Below are positions 32,896 through 43,114 of a stretch of DNA of 45,876 nucleotides, piece by piece (positions within the stretch are counted from its first letter, which is position 1; the number at the start of each line of letters is the position of its first letter). Location: contig CAIPBJ010000115.1 of the NCBI GenBank assembly GCA_903863255.1, positions 1 to 45,876 on the forward strand. Direction: 5' to 3'. The translations under genes and the position numbers were made by a program. Origin of the DNA: an uncultured Methylophilaceae bacterium. GTDB lineage: Bacteria > Pseudomonadota > Gammaproteobacteria > Burkholderiales > Methylophilaceae. The notes beneath the pieces were generated by a model that saw only the letters and a list, made by a program, of their open reading frames with translations, was not told the origin of the DNA and searched no databases.

Positions 32896-34037
32896 TGTTC
32901 ATTGGCTAACTCCTTTTCCCCTTGAAGGTCGTAAAGTTTAGCAATGGCTAGATGTGTTTTAGGGCTTTCTTCAATTCCTAAACTCGCTTCAAAATAACTC
33001 GTTGCTTTTCCCCAAAGTTGAAGTCTTGAGCACATCTTTCCTAGGGAATAAAGTAAGTTCGCATCTTTTTCATGACTAATTAGCCAAAACTCCGCCTGCT
33101 GAAGATGTCTTGAAGGATTTGAAGTTACACAGTCTCCTAGCATGCCAGATAATTGACTTGACCACTTCTTGGTTAAATTCGATTCTATAATTTCAGCCGG
33201 TTGGTCAGGGTAATTAGCATCGATAAATAATTTTGAGGTATGGACTGCGATTCTTTCATTGAAGCGAATCTCGTCTGGAAGGCTTTTCCAGTAATTGGAT
33301 AATGCTGAAAGGTCTGACGAATATCTATCTATAAGTGACTGGTGAGCTTGAAGTTTGACTTCCTTTGTCTCCCAAGTCGAAATAGCATTCGACTTATCTA
33401 AATATGAAATAATAACAAGGACCCTTTCCCAATTTTTAAGACGAGTCTGAATTTTTAATTCTAATCTTAGTGCTGGAATATGGTTGGTACGTTCTTTATC
33501 AAGCGATTGCAAAACCTTGAGTGCTTGAGAGTACTGTTTGTCATCAAGAAAAAGTTCAGCTTGAGTGAGAAGACGTGAAACTAAGGCATCCGGAGCTAAA
33601 CGTTCAGCCTCAAGGAGATAATAGTCACGCCGAGACTTTCGTTTTAGTTTGTGTGCAGCCCGTGCTGCAATTAGTGCACTTAGCCCGGCATCTTCACCAA
33701 GTTCAAGTGCTTTCGCTGCTGCATTTTCGCAAATGTCGTATCGACCCTCTACCAATGCATGCAGACTGTCAATAAGGGCTTTATGCCCATTACTTCGTCT
33801 TTTCTCCTCCTTGTAAGCTCTAACGCTTGCGGGGAGGTTTCTGGTAAAGATAAATAACCTTAAACACAAATGTAAAAAAACAAATCCAAACGAGATCATT
33901 AAGATTAAAAAATTAAATGAAGTCTCCAAGCGAAATGGTGGCCTATTGATAAGGACATAGCCTTCGTTGTGGCTAGCTAGCAATGAGACGGCAATTGCAC
34001 AAGCCAGAATTAGAATTATCCAAATTAGGAAACGCAT
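32853..34037 (-). CDS. hemY: HemY, heme-biosynthesis-operon TPR membrane protein
   Basis: This 394-residue protein has two membrane helices near the N-terminus (about 3-22 and 41-62), then a long helical TPR-type domain, the architecture of proteobacterial HemY. This is not the Gram-positive protoporphyrinogen oxidase of the same name. It is the last gene of hemC-hemD-hemX-hemY and its start shares one base with the hemX stop (TAATG). It may assist late heme enzymes, though the function is not firmly known. The 3' end runs 43 bases into the convergent reductase gene. Confidence 0.9.
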   Translation of the reverse strand: MRFLIWIILILACAIAVSLLASHNEGYVLINRPPFRLETSFNFLILMISFGFVFLHLCLRLFIFTRNLPASVRAYKEEKRRSNGHKALIDSLHALVEGRYDICENAAAKALELGEDAGLSALIAARAAHKLKRKSRRDYYLLEAERLAPDALVSRLLTQAELFLDDKQYSQALKVLQSLDKERTNHIPALRLELKIQTRLKNWERVLVIISYLDKSNAISTWETKEVKLQAHQSLIDRYSSDLSALSNYWKSLPDEIRFNERIAVHTSKLFIDANYPDQPAEIIESNLTKKWSSQLSGMLGDCVTSNPSRHLQQAEFWLISHEKDANLLYSLGKMCSRLQLWGKATSYFEASLGIEESPKTHLAIAKLYDLQGEKELANEHYKLTCAFLGNGLA

Positions 34038-35149
34038 TATTTAATTATTCCTACTTTCTTTTTCGGTAGGTCATTTTGATTTAAATTTATTCGATCCAGG
34101 CTTAATTTATATTGGTTAACTAGATTGATAGTTTCGTTGATATCAGGCACAGTTATTATGATTTTACTAGCTGATAATTCCTTAATGGAGTTCAGTGCAT
34201 AAATAGTTTTCTGGTCTTTTTGATCAAAATAATAAGATATCCATTTACTTACAGTTATTAGGTCTTGATGGTAGATTTCATCTTCGTGTTGCAAGAGAGC
34301 TATTCTTGAAGTAAGTAAATGAAGCTTAATATTCTCATGAAGAAAAAAACTTTGCTCTGGTGAAAGCAATGGTGGTTCAGGACGATCGATTCGCTCGATG
34401 CGTACCATGTTTTTAATATCCTGCCACATCTCTTTAAATAATTTGGATAGTGGATCACTCTCTACCCCTGTTACCGGTTCTGAAACGGACAGAGGAAGTC
34501 TTTCACTGATTAATGGAAGCTGGTCTATATTTTTACTTAAATTATCGAGTTTAAGGCTAATTCCCAATACATCGATAGTGGGTAGATTCTGTAAGTTCTG
34601 TATGTCTTTGGAAATCGATTTTCGAAGCTGAATTGACTGCGGGGTGTCCAGCTGTTGAAGTCGACTATCAGCAGTTTGTAATGCTAAAAGTGCAATTTTT
34701 ACATTGCTTGCAAGCTGAAGCTGTTCATTAGCGATTACAATCAGTTCTTCAACTTCAGAAACTAATCTCTCTTCATGGTTATTTGCAAGAGCTTCATATA
34801 ACGCTTGAAGCGATTCTTGTTGATCTACTGATTCAGCAAGTTTTTGCTCGAGAATGGAAGTTCTTGCAAAAGCATCTGAACTTCTCTCGTCCGCGTTTTT
34901 AGATAACGCATAACTTTGTAGATTTTTACTGTTGAATTGGTCAAGCTTTTCAGATAGAGCATGTTCAATTTTAGCCATATGCTGACGCGTATTGAACCAT
35001 TGCCAAATTACCGTTAATACAGAGATTATGGCTAATGCCAATGCTATTTTCAGCAATAGTGACTGCCCACTTTTAAAATTTGTCATTGTAGTTATTTCTG
35101 ACTTCTTCTCTATGCCGTCATTTATTGGATTATCAGGATTAGTCTTCAT
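34037..35149 (-). CDS. hemX: HemX-type membrane protein (uroporphyrinogen-III C-methyltransferase family label)
   Basis: This 370-residue protein has a short cytoplasmic N-terminus, one membrane helix at about 30-50, then a long periplasmic coiled-coil-rich domain with Ala-Asn-Glu-Gln-Leu-Gln-Leu-Ala and Ala-Leu-Gln-Thr-Ala-Asp, the HemX pattern. No methyltransferase motif is present, so the frequent label is misleading. It lies 18 bases after hemD and is directly coupled to hemY. Confidence 0.9.
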   Translation of the reverse strand: MKTNPDNPINDGIEKKSEITTMTNFKSGQSLLLKIALALAIISVLTVIWQWFNTRQHMAKIEHALSEKLDQFNSKNLQSYALSKNADERSSDAFARTSILEQKLAESVDQQESLQALYEALANNHEERLVSEVEELIVIANEQLQLASNVKIALLALQTADSRLQQLDTPQSIQLRKSISKDIQNLQNLPTIDVLGISLKLDNLSKNIDQLPLISERLPLSVSEPVTGVESDPLSKLFKEMWQDIKNMVRIERIDRPEPPLLSPEQSFFLHENIKLHLLTSRIALLQHEDEIYHQDLITVSKWISYYFDQKDQKTIYALNSIKELSASKIIITVPDINETINLVNQYKLSLDRINLNQNDLPKKKVGIIK

Positions 35150-35167
35150 ATATCATTTTAAGTTGGG

Positions 35168-35944
35168 TTAACGAGCACCTAAATTTTTATTTAAACATTC
35201 GACCATGGACTCGTCACCAGGTGCACCAGCAACAAAGATATTTAGACCTGAAACACCTGGCTGCTCAGCAATTCTTGCGTTGTTTACAAACAAAATGATT
35301 TCCTTTAACCACGCGTTTGATTTTAGGGGTAATAAATCTAAAAGGTTACGCATCGCTTCACTGCTTGTAACTACAAGTGCATCCAGCTTTTTATTTTGCC
35401 ACATAACGAATAAAGTATCTTTATCCTTTTGTGGATTAATTCTTTTATAACATTCGGCAAAGTCTACGATTGCTCCTTGCTCCTCGAGTCGGTTCGCCAA
35501 AAGCTCCCGGCCACCAAGTCCTCTAACAATGATAATTCGCTTATTGGTTAAATTTTGCATTTCAGGTAGGGCAAGTAACGATTCGCTATCAAATCGCATT
35601 GTAGGAACAATGATATTTTGAATTCCAAATTCATTTAATTTATTGGCTGTCATTGGTCCAATAGCAGCTAAATTCATAGATTTGGGTAAAACAGGGAAAT
35701 AATTCAATATGCGGGGCATTGCATATTGAACAGCATTTGTACTGATAAAAATTGCTAAGTTGTAGTCATCTAAATTCTGTATGGTATGGTCAAATTGAGT
35801 GTAATCGTCAATTGGCACTACTTCTATCAGTGGGAATACTATTGGGGTTCCGCCATGAAGCTCGATCAAACGTGCTAAGTTGTCCGACTGATCCCTAGGT
35901 CTAGTGATTGCAATATGTAAACCTTTAAGTGAGTTATCAGTCAT
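35168..35944 (-). CDS. hemD: Uroporphyrinogen-III synthase
   Basis: This 258-residue protein converts hydroxymethylbilane to uroporphyrinogen III. The family is poorly conserved, but Ile-Thr-Arg-Pro-Arg-Asp-Gln near the start, the Phe-Ile-Ser-Thr-Asn-Ala-Val segment near residue 70 and Ala-Leu-Val-Val-Thr-Ser-Ser-Glu-Ala (near 195) are typical of HemD. The start overlaps the hemC stop by 8 bases, so translation is likely coupled. Confidence 0.93.
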   Translation of the reverse strand: MTDNSLKGLHIAITRPRDQSDNLARLIELHGGTPIVFPLIEVVPIDDYTQFDHTIQNLDDYNLAIFISTNAVQYAMPRILNYFPVLPKSMNLAAIGPMTANKLNEFGIQNIIVPTMRFDSESLLALPEMQNLTNKRIIIVRGLGGRELLANRLEEQGAIVDFAECYKRINPQKDKDTLFVMWQNKKLDALVVTSSEAMRNLLDLLPLKSNAWLKEIILFVNNARIAEQPGVSGLNIFVAGAPGDESMVECLNKNLGAR

Positions 35945-36878
35945 GCTCAGAGAGGCTATTCAGGATTTTATCAGCTCCTCGAGAAATAAGCTTTTCAGCA
36001 AGGAGTTTTCCAAGTGTTTCCGGTGTAATTGAAGTTGACTCAATCGTTTCACGTAACATTTCCACCCCATCTACTGAAGCTACAAAGCCAGTGATTTTGA
36101 ACAAGTCAGAGGATTTCTCTGCGAAAGCGCCCAAGGGCACTGTACAACTTCCAGCCAAAGCCCGACTCATTGCTCGTTCCGCATTCACACAATCTGCAGT
36201 TTCAGAGTGATTTAACGGTAACAACACCTGCAGAAGATCCGTACGTTTCGCATTGATTTCGATTCCAAGAGCACCTTGACCAACAGCAGGGATGCTATCA
36301 CTCACATCAATATATTGGGTTATCCTATTTCCCATTCCCAATCGTATAAGACCAGCTGCAGCTAGGATGATTGCAGAATATTGGTTCTCGTCAAGTTTAC
36401 GTAATCGAGTCTGCAGATTACCTCGTAAGGAAATAATATTTAAATGAGGGAAACGAGCTTTTAGTTGACTCTGCCTCCTCAAGCTCGACGTACCAACAAT
36501 GGAGGAAGCTGGCAAATCTTCAATAGATCTAAAATGATTCGAAACAAAAGCATCCCTCGGATCTTCACGTTTACCAATCGCAGCCAACAAGAAGTCATCT
36601 GGTAGGTTCATGGGAACATCTTTCATTGAATGCACAGCAATGTCCGCTCGCCCATCAAGAAGTGCCTGTTCCAATTCCTTAACAAAAAGTCCTTTTCCTC
36701 CAATTCTTGAAAGTGGTGAATCAAGAATCTGATCGCCCGTAGTTGTCATACCAAGAATTTCTATAGAGGAGTCGGGATACAATGTTTGTAATCGACTTTG
36801 AATAAAGCGTGCTTGCCACATGGCTAAGGCGCTTTCTCTGGTTGCTATTACAAGTCTTTTTGGGGTTGTCTTATTCAT
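35937..36878 (-). CDS. hemC: Porphobilinogen deaminase (hydroxymethylbilane synthase)
   Basis: This 313-residue enzyme polymerises four porphobilinogen units. It shows Ala-Thr-Arg-Glu-Ser-Ala-Leu-Ala-Met-Trp-Gln-Ala near the N-terminus, His-Ser-Met-Lys-Asp-Val-Pro, Leu-Arg-Arg-Gln-Ser-Gln and the cofactor-attachment Cys in Leu-Ala-Gly-Ser-Cys-Thr-Val-Pro-Leu-Gly. It is the first gene of the hem operon, with a candidate promoter about 30 bases upstream. Confidence 0.96.
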   Translation of the reverse strand: MNKTTPKRLVIATRESALAMWQARFIQSRLQTLYPDSSIEILGMTTTGDQILDSPLSRIGGKGLFVKELEQALLDGRADIAVHSMKDVPMNLPDDFLLAAIGKREDPRDAFVSNHFRSIEDLPASSIVGTSSLRRQSQLKARFPHLNIISLRGNLQTRLRKLDENQYSAIILAAAGLIRLGMGNRITQYIDVSDSIPAVGQGALGIEINAKRTDLLQVLLPLNHSETADCVNAERAMSRALAGSCTVPLGAFAEKSSDLFKITGFVASVDGVEMLRETIESTSITPETLGKLLAEKLISRGADKILNSLSEHD

Positions 36879-36908
36879 GAATATTTTATTTAGGTAATTA
36901 TTTGAATT

Positions 36909-36917
36909 ATTTTACCA
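36909..36917 (-). promoter_or_regulatory. Candidate extended -10 promoter of the hem operon
   Basis: On the minus strand TATGGTAAAAT includes the extended -10 form TGGTAAAAT. It lies about 30 bases before the hemC start, in the 97-base gap after the response-regulator gene. No good -35 hexamer is seen at the usual distance, which extended -10 promoters may not need. Confidence 0.4.
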
Positions 36918-36975
36918 TACGCATTTAAGAGGTCTGATTAATCACAGTCGATTAAAAATCCAATGTGGATGAACG

Positions 36976-37728
36976 CTATATTTTTAATTCTTTAAGAAGA
37001 TGAAACTGACGCCTGCTTACAGAAAGTGTTTCTGGAATATCCTTTAGTATTACTTCCCAGTGGTATTCTCCTTCATCGTTAAATTTTTTTTCATAACCTA
37101 GGATACTGGTAACAGCGACAAGACAATTTCTATGTAGCCTTAGAAATTGCGAACCAAATTCTTGTTCTATGCTGGTTAGAGAGTCGTCAATGAGATATTC
37201 TCTTTCTTTAGTTCGTATAGTCGTGTACTTTAGCTCGGCCCTGAGATAAATTACATCTATTAGGGGTACCAAAATGAAACGACCACGTTCGTTAACAGAA
37301 AAATGAGAACGCGTGGGTCGCAAGACTTTAATGGCTTCTAATTGTGATGGTATTAAAGCCCTTGCTTTAACAAGCGCAGATTGAAGTCTTTCTAATCGGA
37401 TGGGTTTCAAAAGATAATCAACGGCATTTATCTCAAAAGCTTGCACGGCATATCCATCAAAGGCGGTTGTAAAAATGATGACGGGAGGCGGTGACCCAAT
37501 CTTTTGAAGGTGCATTGCAGCCTCAATTCCATCTATTTGTGGCATTCGTATATCTAGAAGCAAGACCTTTGCTTGTGTTTCCTCGAAAAGTGTTAAAACC
37601 TCCTTTCCATTTTTTGCCTCACCTAATATTTCAATATTATCAATCTTTGAAAGCAGCTCCCGCAACCTGTTGCGAGCTGGAGTTTCATCATCTGCAATTA
37701 AGATGGTAAGGGGTGGTGAACAATTCAT
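36976..37728 (-). CDS. algR: LytTR-type response regulator (AlgR-like)
   Basis: This 250-residue response regulator has an N-terminal receiver domain with the phospho-acceptor Asp59 in Leu-Leu-Asp-Ile-Arg-Met-Pro-Gln-Ile-Asp-Gly and conserved Thr (Phe-Thr-Thr-Ala-Phe) and Lys (Leu-Leu-Lys-Pro-Ile). The C-terminal LytTR DNA-binding domain begins near 145 (Arg-Gly-Arg-Phe-Ile-Leu-Val-Pro) and includes Phe-Leu-Arg-Leu-His-Arg-Asn-Cys-Leu-Val. It overlaps the sensor gene by 4 bases (ATGA). The algZ-algR-hemC order matches Pseudomonas and many betaproteobacteria. The regulon here is unknown. Confidence 0.9.
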   Translation of the reverse strand: MNCSPPLTILIADDETPARNRLRELLSKIDNIEILGEAKNGKEVLTLFEETQAKVLLLDIRMPQIDGIEAAMHLQKIGSPPPVIIFTTAFDGYAVQAFEINAVDYLLKPIRLERLQSALVKARALIPSQLEAIKVLRPTRSHFSVNERGRFILVPLIDVIYLRAELKYTTIRTKEREYLIDDSLTSIEQEFGSQFLRLHRNCLVAVTSILGYEKKFNDEGEYHWEVILKDIPETLSVSRRQFHLLKELKI

Positions 37729-38738
37729 AAATGATAGGGTAACAGGATATGAACCTGATATTTATTATCCAGAATTTTGTGATTAAGTGATGCTTCAGCA
37801 TCAAAATGCAGGCTGAGTCTTTCTCGAATATTAGAAAGGGCAATTTTATTTCCGCTATGGTGATTTCCATTGGAGGGATAGGGGTTGGTCAGAATAATGT
37901 GAACCTGTTTGTTAGTCTTGAAAATTTTGATTGAAATTTCACCTCCATCCTCCAAGGGTTCAATTCCATGGTAAACGGCATTTTCGAGAAGTGGCTGAAG
38001 GATTAGAGGGGGGATTAATACATCCGGTGGCATGCTGTCGATTTCCCAGGTTATGATCAACCGATCGTCAAGCCTTAATTTTTCGAGGGCAAGGTACTGT
38101 CGCGAGAGTGCAATTTCTTTAGCCATTGGAACCAGATCGCGATTCTCAGACATTAGTACCCTAAACAAATCAGCCATGTCTTCTAAAGCGGTTTCTGCAA
38201 GATTAGGGTTTGATCGAATTAAAGACAGAACGGCATTAATACTGTTAAACAGAAAATGCGGACGAATTCTAGCCTGAAGTGCTTGAATTCTTGCTTCAGC
38301 TATAGCAGGAGTTAGTGCTCGTTGTCTTAAATCAAAATAAAAAAGAATGATTAGAAAACTAACGGAGCTTAATAAATAACATCGTGACAAATTTGGAATC
38401 AAGAATGAGTCAAAAATGGAGCACGCGAAGGAATGAAGAATAGAAACAAGAGATAAAAGCAAAAACAAAGATAGAAGAATACCAAACTGATAAGGAACGG
38501 ACCTCAATTTTGGTGTTATAAGGTAAAAGATTAGGAATGAGCACAATAAAGTCGGTTGAACGAAAGAACATAGTTCTAGGAACTTAGATAGTGTCCCTGA
38601 AATATCCTGGGATTCTAAAACTGCTGAAAAAAGTGTAATAACCAAGACGAGTATAAAAATCCGAATAGCTACTCCAAGATTCCTAAAATCTGGAAGAAGT
38701 CTTGTGAAACGACCTTGTGATTGTTCAAATCCTGTCAT
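37725..38738 (-). CDS. algZ: LytS/AlgZ-type sensor histidine kinase
   Basis: This 337-residue sensor kinase has four membrane helices in the first ~135 residues with little periplasmic sequence. The His-kinase domain has phospho-acceptor His161 in Ile-Arg-Pro-His-Phe-Leu-Phe-Asn-Ser-Ile-Asn, then the ATPase domain with Gln-Pro-Leu-Leu-Glu-Asn-Ala-Val-Tyr-His-Gly and Gly-Asn-Lys-Ile-Ala-Leu-Ser-Asn-Ile-Arg-Glu-Arg. This is the AlgZ/FimS class. It is the first gene of the pair and diverges from argH across 63 AT-rich bases. Confidence 0.9.
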   Translation of the reverse strand: MTGFEQSQGRFTRLLPDFRNLGVAIRIFILVLVITLFSAVLESQDISGTLSKFLELCSFVQPTLLCSFLIFYLITPKLRSVPYQFGILLSLFLLLSLVSILHSFACSIFDSFLIPNLSRCYLLSSVSFLIILFYFDLRQRALTPAIAEARIQALQARIRPHFLFNSINAVLSLIRSNPNLAETALEDMADLFRVLMSENRDLVPMAKEIALSRQYLALEKLRLDDRLIITWEIDSMPPDVLIPPLILQPLLENAVYHGIEPLEDGGEISIKIFKTNKQVHIILTNPYPSNGNHHSGNKIALSNIRERLSLHFDAEASLNHKILDNKYQVHILLPYHL

Positions 38739-38801
38739 ATAAGATTGTCATTTTGATTTATACTATTAATATAACCACATTATTGTTAATCGTTTTTAAC
38801 C

Positions 38802-40229
38802 ATGCAAGTAGATTCCAAAAAATCACAAAAAACAGAAGCTCCGTCCGAAATAAAAAAATGGTCAGGGCGATTTAACGAACCCGTCGCAGATTTAGTCAAG
38901 CGATATACTGCTTCGGTTAGTTTTGATAAGCGATTGGCCAATTATGACATCCAAGGTTCGCTAGCACATGCACGTATGTTAGGAATACAAGGGATTATCA
39001 GTATGGATGATGTTGCGGATATTGAAAATGGGTTACAACAAATTCTTCAAGATATTAAAGATAACAAATTTCAGTGGTCTGAAGAACTAGAAGATGTTCA
39101 TCTTAATATTGAAAAGCAATTGACGGACAAAATAGGAGATGCTGGCAAAAGGCTTCATACAGGTCGATCAAGAAATGATCAAGTCGCGACCGATGTGAGA
39201 CTTTGGTTAAGAAGCGTAACAGACGAACTTGTTCTGCGAATTAGATATCTGCAATCCTCCATACTTGATTTGGCAGAGAAGCATACAGATACGGCCATGC
39301 CAGGATTTACGCATTTGCAAGTAGCCCAGCCGGTTACTTTTGGACATCATTTGCTTGCTTATTTCGAAATGCTTCAAAGAGATCTTGAAAGACTTCTCGA
39401 TTCGAGAAAGCGGCTAAATTCTTTACCTCTAGGGGCTGCTGCACTTGCAGGTACAAGTTATCCTATAGATAGAGAAATGGTTGCAAAAGAGCTTGGGTTC
39501 GATCGGGTTTGTCAGAACTCGCTCGATGCAGTTTCCGATCGTGATTTCGCAATCGAATTTACCTCTGCAGCTTCGATTATTATGATGCATCTTTCAAGAT
39601 TCTCAGAGGAACTCATCCTTTGGTCTTCCCCAAGATTCGGTTTTATAGACATATCAGATGGCTTCTGCACAGGCTCTTCGATTATGCCCCAAAAGAAAAA
39701 TCCCGATGTGCCAGAATTGGTGCGAGGTAAAACTGGCCGTGTTTTTGGTCATTTAATGGGCTTACTTACCCTGATGAAAGGACAACCTTTAGCCTACAAC
39801 AAGGACAATCAGGAAGACAAGGAGCCACTTTTTGATACTGCAGACACGTTATTGGTAACGTTGGAGATTTATGCTGACATGCTGCGTGGCATTACAGTCA
39901 ATAAGCAGGCTATGAGTGATGCTGCATTGGAAGGGTTTGCTACAGCAACTGACCTTGCTGACTATCTGGTAAAAAAAGGAATCGCCTTTCGTGACGCTCA
40001 TGAAATAGTGGCGTTGGTTGTAAGAGAAGCTGTGGATAATAAGTTGAACTTGCAAGATATGAAATTACATGATTTAAAGAAATTTAGCCCTCAAATTACA
40101 GAGGATGTTTTTAATGTTCTTGATCTTCAAGGTTCTCTTGCAAGCAGAGATCATGTTGGTGGAACAGCGCCACTTCAGGTCCAGAAAGCGATTATTATTG
40201 CAAGAGAAAAGTTAGTCGAAGAAAATTAG
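38802..40229 (+). CDS. argH: Argininosuccinate lyase
   Basis: This 475-residue enzyme performs the last step of arginine synthesis. The signature [12 protein letters not shown] is present near residue 290, with [11 protein letters not shown] near 120 and Pro-Gly-Phe-Thr-His-Leu-Gln near 168. The N-terminus has about 15 extra polar residues before the usual Lys-Lys-Trp-Ser-Gly-Arg-Phe. Its stop (TAG) overlaps the stop of the convergent hemW gene within four bases. Confidence 0.97.
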   Translation: MQVDSKKSQKTEAPSEIKKWSGRFNEPVADLVKRYTASVSFDKRLANYDIQGSLAHARMLGIQGIISMDDVADIENGLQQILQDIKDNKFQWSEELEDVHLNIEKQLTDKIGDAGKRLHTGRSRNDQVATDVRLWLRSVTDELVLRIRYLQSSILDLAEKHTDTAMPGFTHLQVAQPVTFGHHLLAYFEMLQRDLERLLDSRKRLNSLPLGAAALAGTSYPIDREMVAKELGFDRVCQNSLDAVSDRDFAIEFTSAASIIMMHLSRFSEELILWSSPRFGFIDISDGFCTGSSIMPQKKNPDVPELVRGKTGRVFGHLMGLLTLMKGQPLAYNKDNQEDKEPLFDTADTLLVTLEIYADMLRGITVNKQAMSDAALEGFATATDLADYLVKKGIAFRDAHEIVALVVREAVDNKLNLQDMKLHDLKKFSPQITEDVFNVLDLQGSLASRDHVGGTAPLQVQKAIIIAREKLVEEN

Positions 40230-41449
40230 TCATCTAGGAACAACTGCAATAAATCATTTAAATAACGTTGTCCCAATTGGCTAGGTTTTATTGTTTTATT
40301 ATCAATTTCCAAAAGGCCTCTTGATGAAGCAACGTTGGTTAAGTTTTCTAAGGACTCAAACATGAGCCCGGTTCGTTCAGAGTAAAGTGAACTTTCGAAG
40401 CCTTTTGTCAAGCGTAAGGCATTCATCATAAATTCAAAAGTCAGATCTTTCTTGTAAATGATCCATTCATTATCGACAGATTTCTGAATGAAAGAATTCT
40501 CGATGTACCGTTTAGGGTGTTTGTGGCGACTTTGACGAATGATTTTGTCATGAAAGCTAAGCTTGCTATGTGCACCAGCCCCGATACCAAGATAATCACC
40601 AAAGTTCCAATAATTTAGATTATGTTTGCATTCCATCTTTGGTTTAGCAAATGCTGATGTTTCGTAATGCTCGTATCCATGCTCAATCAGGCAAGATTCG
40701 ATTTCATCCTGCATCAATGAAGTTGTATCATCGTCCGGTAATTTCGGAGGGTTGTGATAAAAAGAGGTATTGGGTTCAAGAGTAAGATGGTAAAAAGACA
40801 GGTGTTGTGGATTGAAGCCTGTGGCTATTCTAGCATCCATAAGTGCATCATCGATGGTTTGATGGGGCAATCCATACATAATATCAAGATTGACTTTTTC
40901 GAAAATAGTGAGTGCTGACTCAATCGCTGATATGGCTTGAGTTCTATCATGAATCCTTCCCAAGGATTTTAGATAATTATCATTGAAGCTTTGTATGCCG
41001 ATTGATAGTCGATTTACACCAGAATCACGGTATCCACTGAAATTTGCTGCTTCAAAAGTACCGGGATTGGCTTCAAGAGTGATTTCGGCACCATATTCCA
41101 AAGATGTTAGCATCCTTACATGCGATAAGATGCGGTCAATGGATTGTGTTGAAAACAAACTAGGCGTTCCTCCTCCAAAGAACACGCTATGAATCTTTCT
41201 TCCCCATATTAAAGGCGTAGATTGCTCTAAATCAACAATCAATGCATTTACATAGTCATCTTCAGGCATGGTGCCTTTTGACTCGTGAGAATTGAAATCA
41301 CAGTAAGGGCATTTGCTTACGCACCAAGGGATGTGTATATATAGGGATAGAGGGATAGGTTTATTTAAGCCAATTATTGAATATGAATCAGGGGAATTCT
41401 CTTCTTTGTAATTGGAATTTAAATCACTTATCGGAATAATTGGGATCAT
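40226..41449 (-). CDS. hemW: Radical SAM protein HemW (HemN-like)
   Basis: This protein of about 407 residues belongs to the HemN/HemW radical-SAM family. The cluster-binding motif is [10 protein letters not shown], followed by Phe-Phe-Gly-Gly-Gly-Thr-Pro-Ser-Leu. Cys-x3-Cys-x2-Cys without a further adjacent Cys fits HemW, a heme chaperone, rather than the oxidase HemN. The ATG at 41449 is chosen over a TTG at 41479; both overlap the end of the preceding small gene. An N-terminal stretch of about 30 residues before the Pro-Leu-Ser-Leu-Tyr-Ile-His core is longer than usual. Confidence 0.92.
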   Translation of the reverse strand: MIPIIPISDLNSNYKEENSPDSYSIIGLNKPIPLSLYIHIPWCVSKCPYCDFNSHESKGTMPEDDYVNALIVDLEQSTPLIWGRKIHSVFFGGGTPSLFSTQSIDRILSHVRMLTSLEYGAEITLEANPGTFEAANFSGYRDSGVNRLSIGIQSFNDNYLKSLGRIHDRTQAISAIESALTIFEKVNLDIMYGLPHQTIDDALMDARIATGFNPQHLSFYHLTLEPNTSFYHNPPKLPDDDTTSLMQDEIESCLIEHGYEHYETSAFAKPKMECKHNLNYWNFGDYLGIGAGAHSKLSFHDKIIRQSRHKHPKRYIENSFIQKSVDNEWIIYKKDLTFEFMMNALRLTKGFESSLYSERTGLMFESLENLTNVASSRGLLEIDNKTIKPSQLGQRYLNDLLQLFLDD

Positions 41450-41672
41450 TTTTAACGTATGGGTTTGCGAGGTTATCAATTATTGCATGCAATGTCGCTT
41501 TCATTTGATCCTCAGAAACCTCCATGAGTATTCCATCTTCAAAAGCATCCTGAATTATTTGAATAATCTCGTCAAAATTCTCGGTCATGACTTTGACTTT
41601 TTCGGTACATGAAACTAAACTTCCATCTTCTCTTGACCATTTTGGAAATTCTAATTTTGTATTACCTTTCAT
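41424..41672 (-). CDS. Small conserved-position hypothetical protein between rdgB and hemW
   Basis: This 82-residue acidic protein has no signal peptide. The N-terminus (Phe-Pro-Lys-Trp-Ser) is followed by a region with Cys, then a helical C-terminal half (Gln-Ile-Ile-Gln-Asp-Ala-Phe-Glu-Asp-Gly). I cannot name a family. The ATG overlaps the rdgB stop by 4 bases and the 3' end overlaps hemW, so it is part of the rph-rdgB-hemW operon. That tight coupling supports a real gene. Confidence 0.7.
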   Translation of the reverse strand: MKGNTKLEFPKWSREDGSLVSCTEKVKVMTENFDEIIQIIQDAFEDGILMEVSEDQMKATLHAIIDNLANPYVKNDPNYSDK

Positions 41673-42274
41673 GAACTTAAACGCTCCAATTTTTGAAGGA
41701 GTTTGGCCATAGCATGACCGCGATGACTAATGCGAGATTTTACTTCCATTGGTAATTCTGCAATTGCCTTTCCAGTTAGCAAATCGAGAAATAAAGGATC
41801 GTAACCAAAACCTTCCAACCCTTTGGGTTCGTTCAAAATTTCACCATTCCAGATGCCTTCCGCGATGATAGGTTCAGGATCAAGCTCATTCCTAACTATC
41901 AAGACCACACAATAGAAATGTGCATGCCGATTTTGTTCTGTCGCCATCATCTCTAATAATTTTGCATTATTGCGGGCATCACTTTTTGGGTTTCCGGCAA
42001 ATCTAGCTGATAAAATACCAGGTGCACCATTTAGTGCATCAACGCACAAGCCTGAATCGTCGGCAAGAGCTGGTAACCCAGTATATTTGCTGGCATGACG
42101 AGCTTTTGCCAACGCATTCTCAATAAATGTTAAATAGGGTTCTTCACATTCAGGAACGTTCAAAGTTGCCTGTGGAATGATATTAATTTTAAAAGAAGAC
42201 AGCAGATGTTCAATTTCGTTAAGCTTTCCCTTATTATTTGAGGCGATAACCAAATCTTTGAATGGAAGATTCAC
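41669..42274 (-). CDS. rdgB: RdgB/HAM1 non-canonical purine NTP pyrophosphatase
   Basis: This 201-residue enzyme removes dITP/ITP and XTP from the nucleotide pool. Ala-Ser-Asn-Asn-Lys-Gly-Lys-Leu-Asn-Glu near the start, Ala-Asp-Asp-Ser-Gly-Leu-Cys-Val-Asp-Ala-Leu-Asn-Gly-Ala-Pro-Gly in the middle and Gly-Phe-Gly-Tyr-Asp-Pro-Leu-Phe and Ser-His-Arg near the end are family motifs. It lies one base after rph, the standard rph-rdgB arrangement. Confidence 0.96.
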   Translation of the reverse strand: MNLPFKDLVIASNNKGKLNEIEHLLSSFKINIIPQATLNVPECEEPYLTFIENALAKARHASKYTGLPALADDSGLCVDALNGAPGILSARFAGNPKSDARNNAKLLEMMATEQNRHAHFYCVVLIVRNELDPEPIIAEGIWNGEILNEPKGLEGFGYDPLFLDLLTGKAIAELPMEVKSRISHRGHAMAKLLQKLERLSS

Positions 42275-42275
42275 G

Positions 42276-42992
42276 TTACAATCCTAAAACTGATTTTTGA
42301 ATGGATAATAATTTAGAAATTCCAATCTCGGCTAAGGACAGCATGGAATTCATGGCGTTTCTTGAAAAAGGTTCACCTTCTGCTGTTCCTTGAATCTCAA
42401 CGATACCACCGTTCCCTGTCATTACAATATTCATGTCAGTATCACAACCCGAGTCTTCTATATAATCAAGATCCAGAATTGGCAGGCCTTTATAAATTCC
42501 GACAGAGACTGCTGCTAGAGAGTCCTTTAAGGGTGATTCATTAATTATTTCCTTTTTCATTAAGTAGGCAATAGCATCATGCAGTGCAACGTAAGCGCCG
42601 GTGATGCTTGCTGTTCGTGTACCGCCGTCAGCCTGAATCACATCGCAGTCGAAATGAATTGTTCTTTCACCTAGCATTTCTAGGTCTACGATTGAACGCA
42701 AGCTTCTTCCTATTAATCTTTGAATTTCTTGAGTGCGTCCCGACTGCTTACCTTTAGCAGCCTCTCGGTCCATCCGGCTTCCTGTGGAGCGAGGAAGCAT
42801 TCCGTATTCTGCAGTTAACCAGCCCTGATTCTTGCCTTTGAGGAAGCCTGGAACTTTCTCCTCGATACTAGCCGTGCATATTACCGATGTATCACCGAAC
42901 TTAACTAAAACCGAACCTTCTGGATGTTTCGTGAAGTGTCTTATTATTTCAACTTGTCTGAGTTCATCGGGTTGGCGATTGCTGGGGCGCAT
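42276..42992 (-). CDS. rph: Ribonuclease PH
   Basis: This 238-residue phosphorolytic exoribonuclease trims tRNA 3' ends. The N-terminus [12 protein letters not shown] is standard, followed by [14 protein letters not shown], [11 protein letters not shown] and [12 protein letters not shown]. The enzyme is complete. It heads the rph-rdgB-small ORF-hemW run, 122 bases after the PP2C gene. Confidence 0.97.
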   Translation of the reverse strand: MRPSNRQPDELRQVEIIRHFTKHPEGSVLVKFGDTSVICTASIEEKVPGFLKGKNQGWLTAEYGMLPRSTGSRMDREAAKGKQSGRTQEIQRLIGRSLRSIVDLEMLGERTIHFDCDVIQADGGTRTASITGAYVALHDAIAYLMKKEIINESPLKDSLAAVSVGIYKGLPILDLDYIEDSGCDTDMNIVMTGNGGIVEIQGTAEGEPFSRNAMNSMLSLAEIGISKLLSIQKSVLGL

Positions 42993-43114
42993 GAAAAGTC
43001 CTGTTATATAAATTAATATATTTTGACATTGTAGCTATGCTAATGAAAGCTAATTTAAGAAGTAAATAGTTGCATAAGCTGTAAAAAAATTATTTTACCT
43101 AGATCTTTCCTAAC

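Noticed and set aside
38700-38740. TTCAAATCC resembling a tRNA T-loop
   Set aside because: It is the first codons of the sensor kinase gene read on the other strand, and no acceptor or anticodon stem can be built around it.
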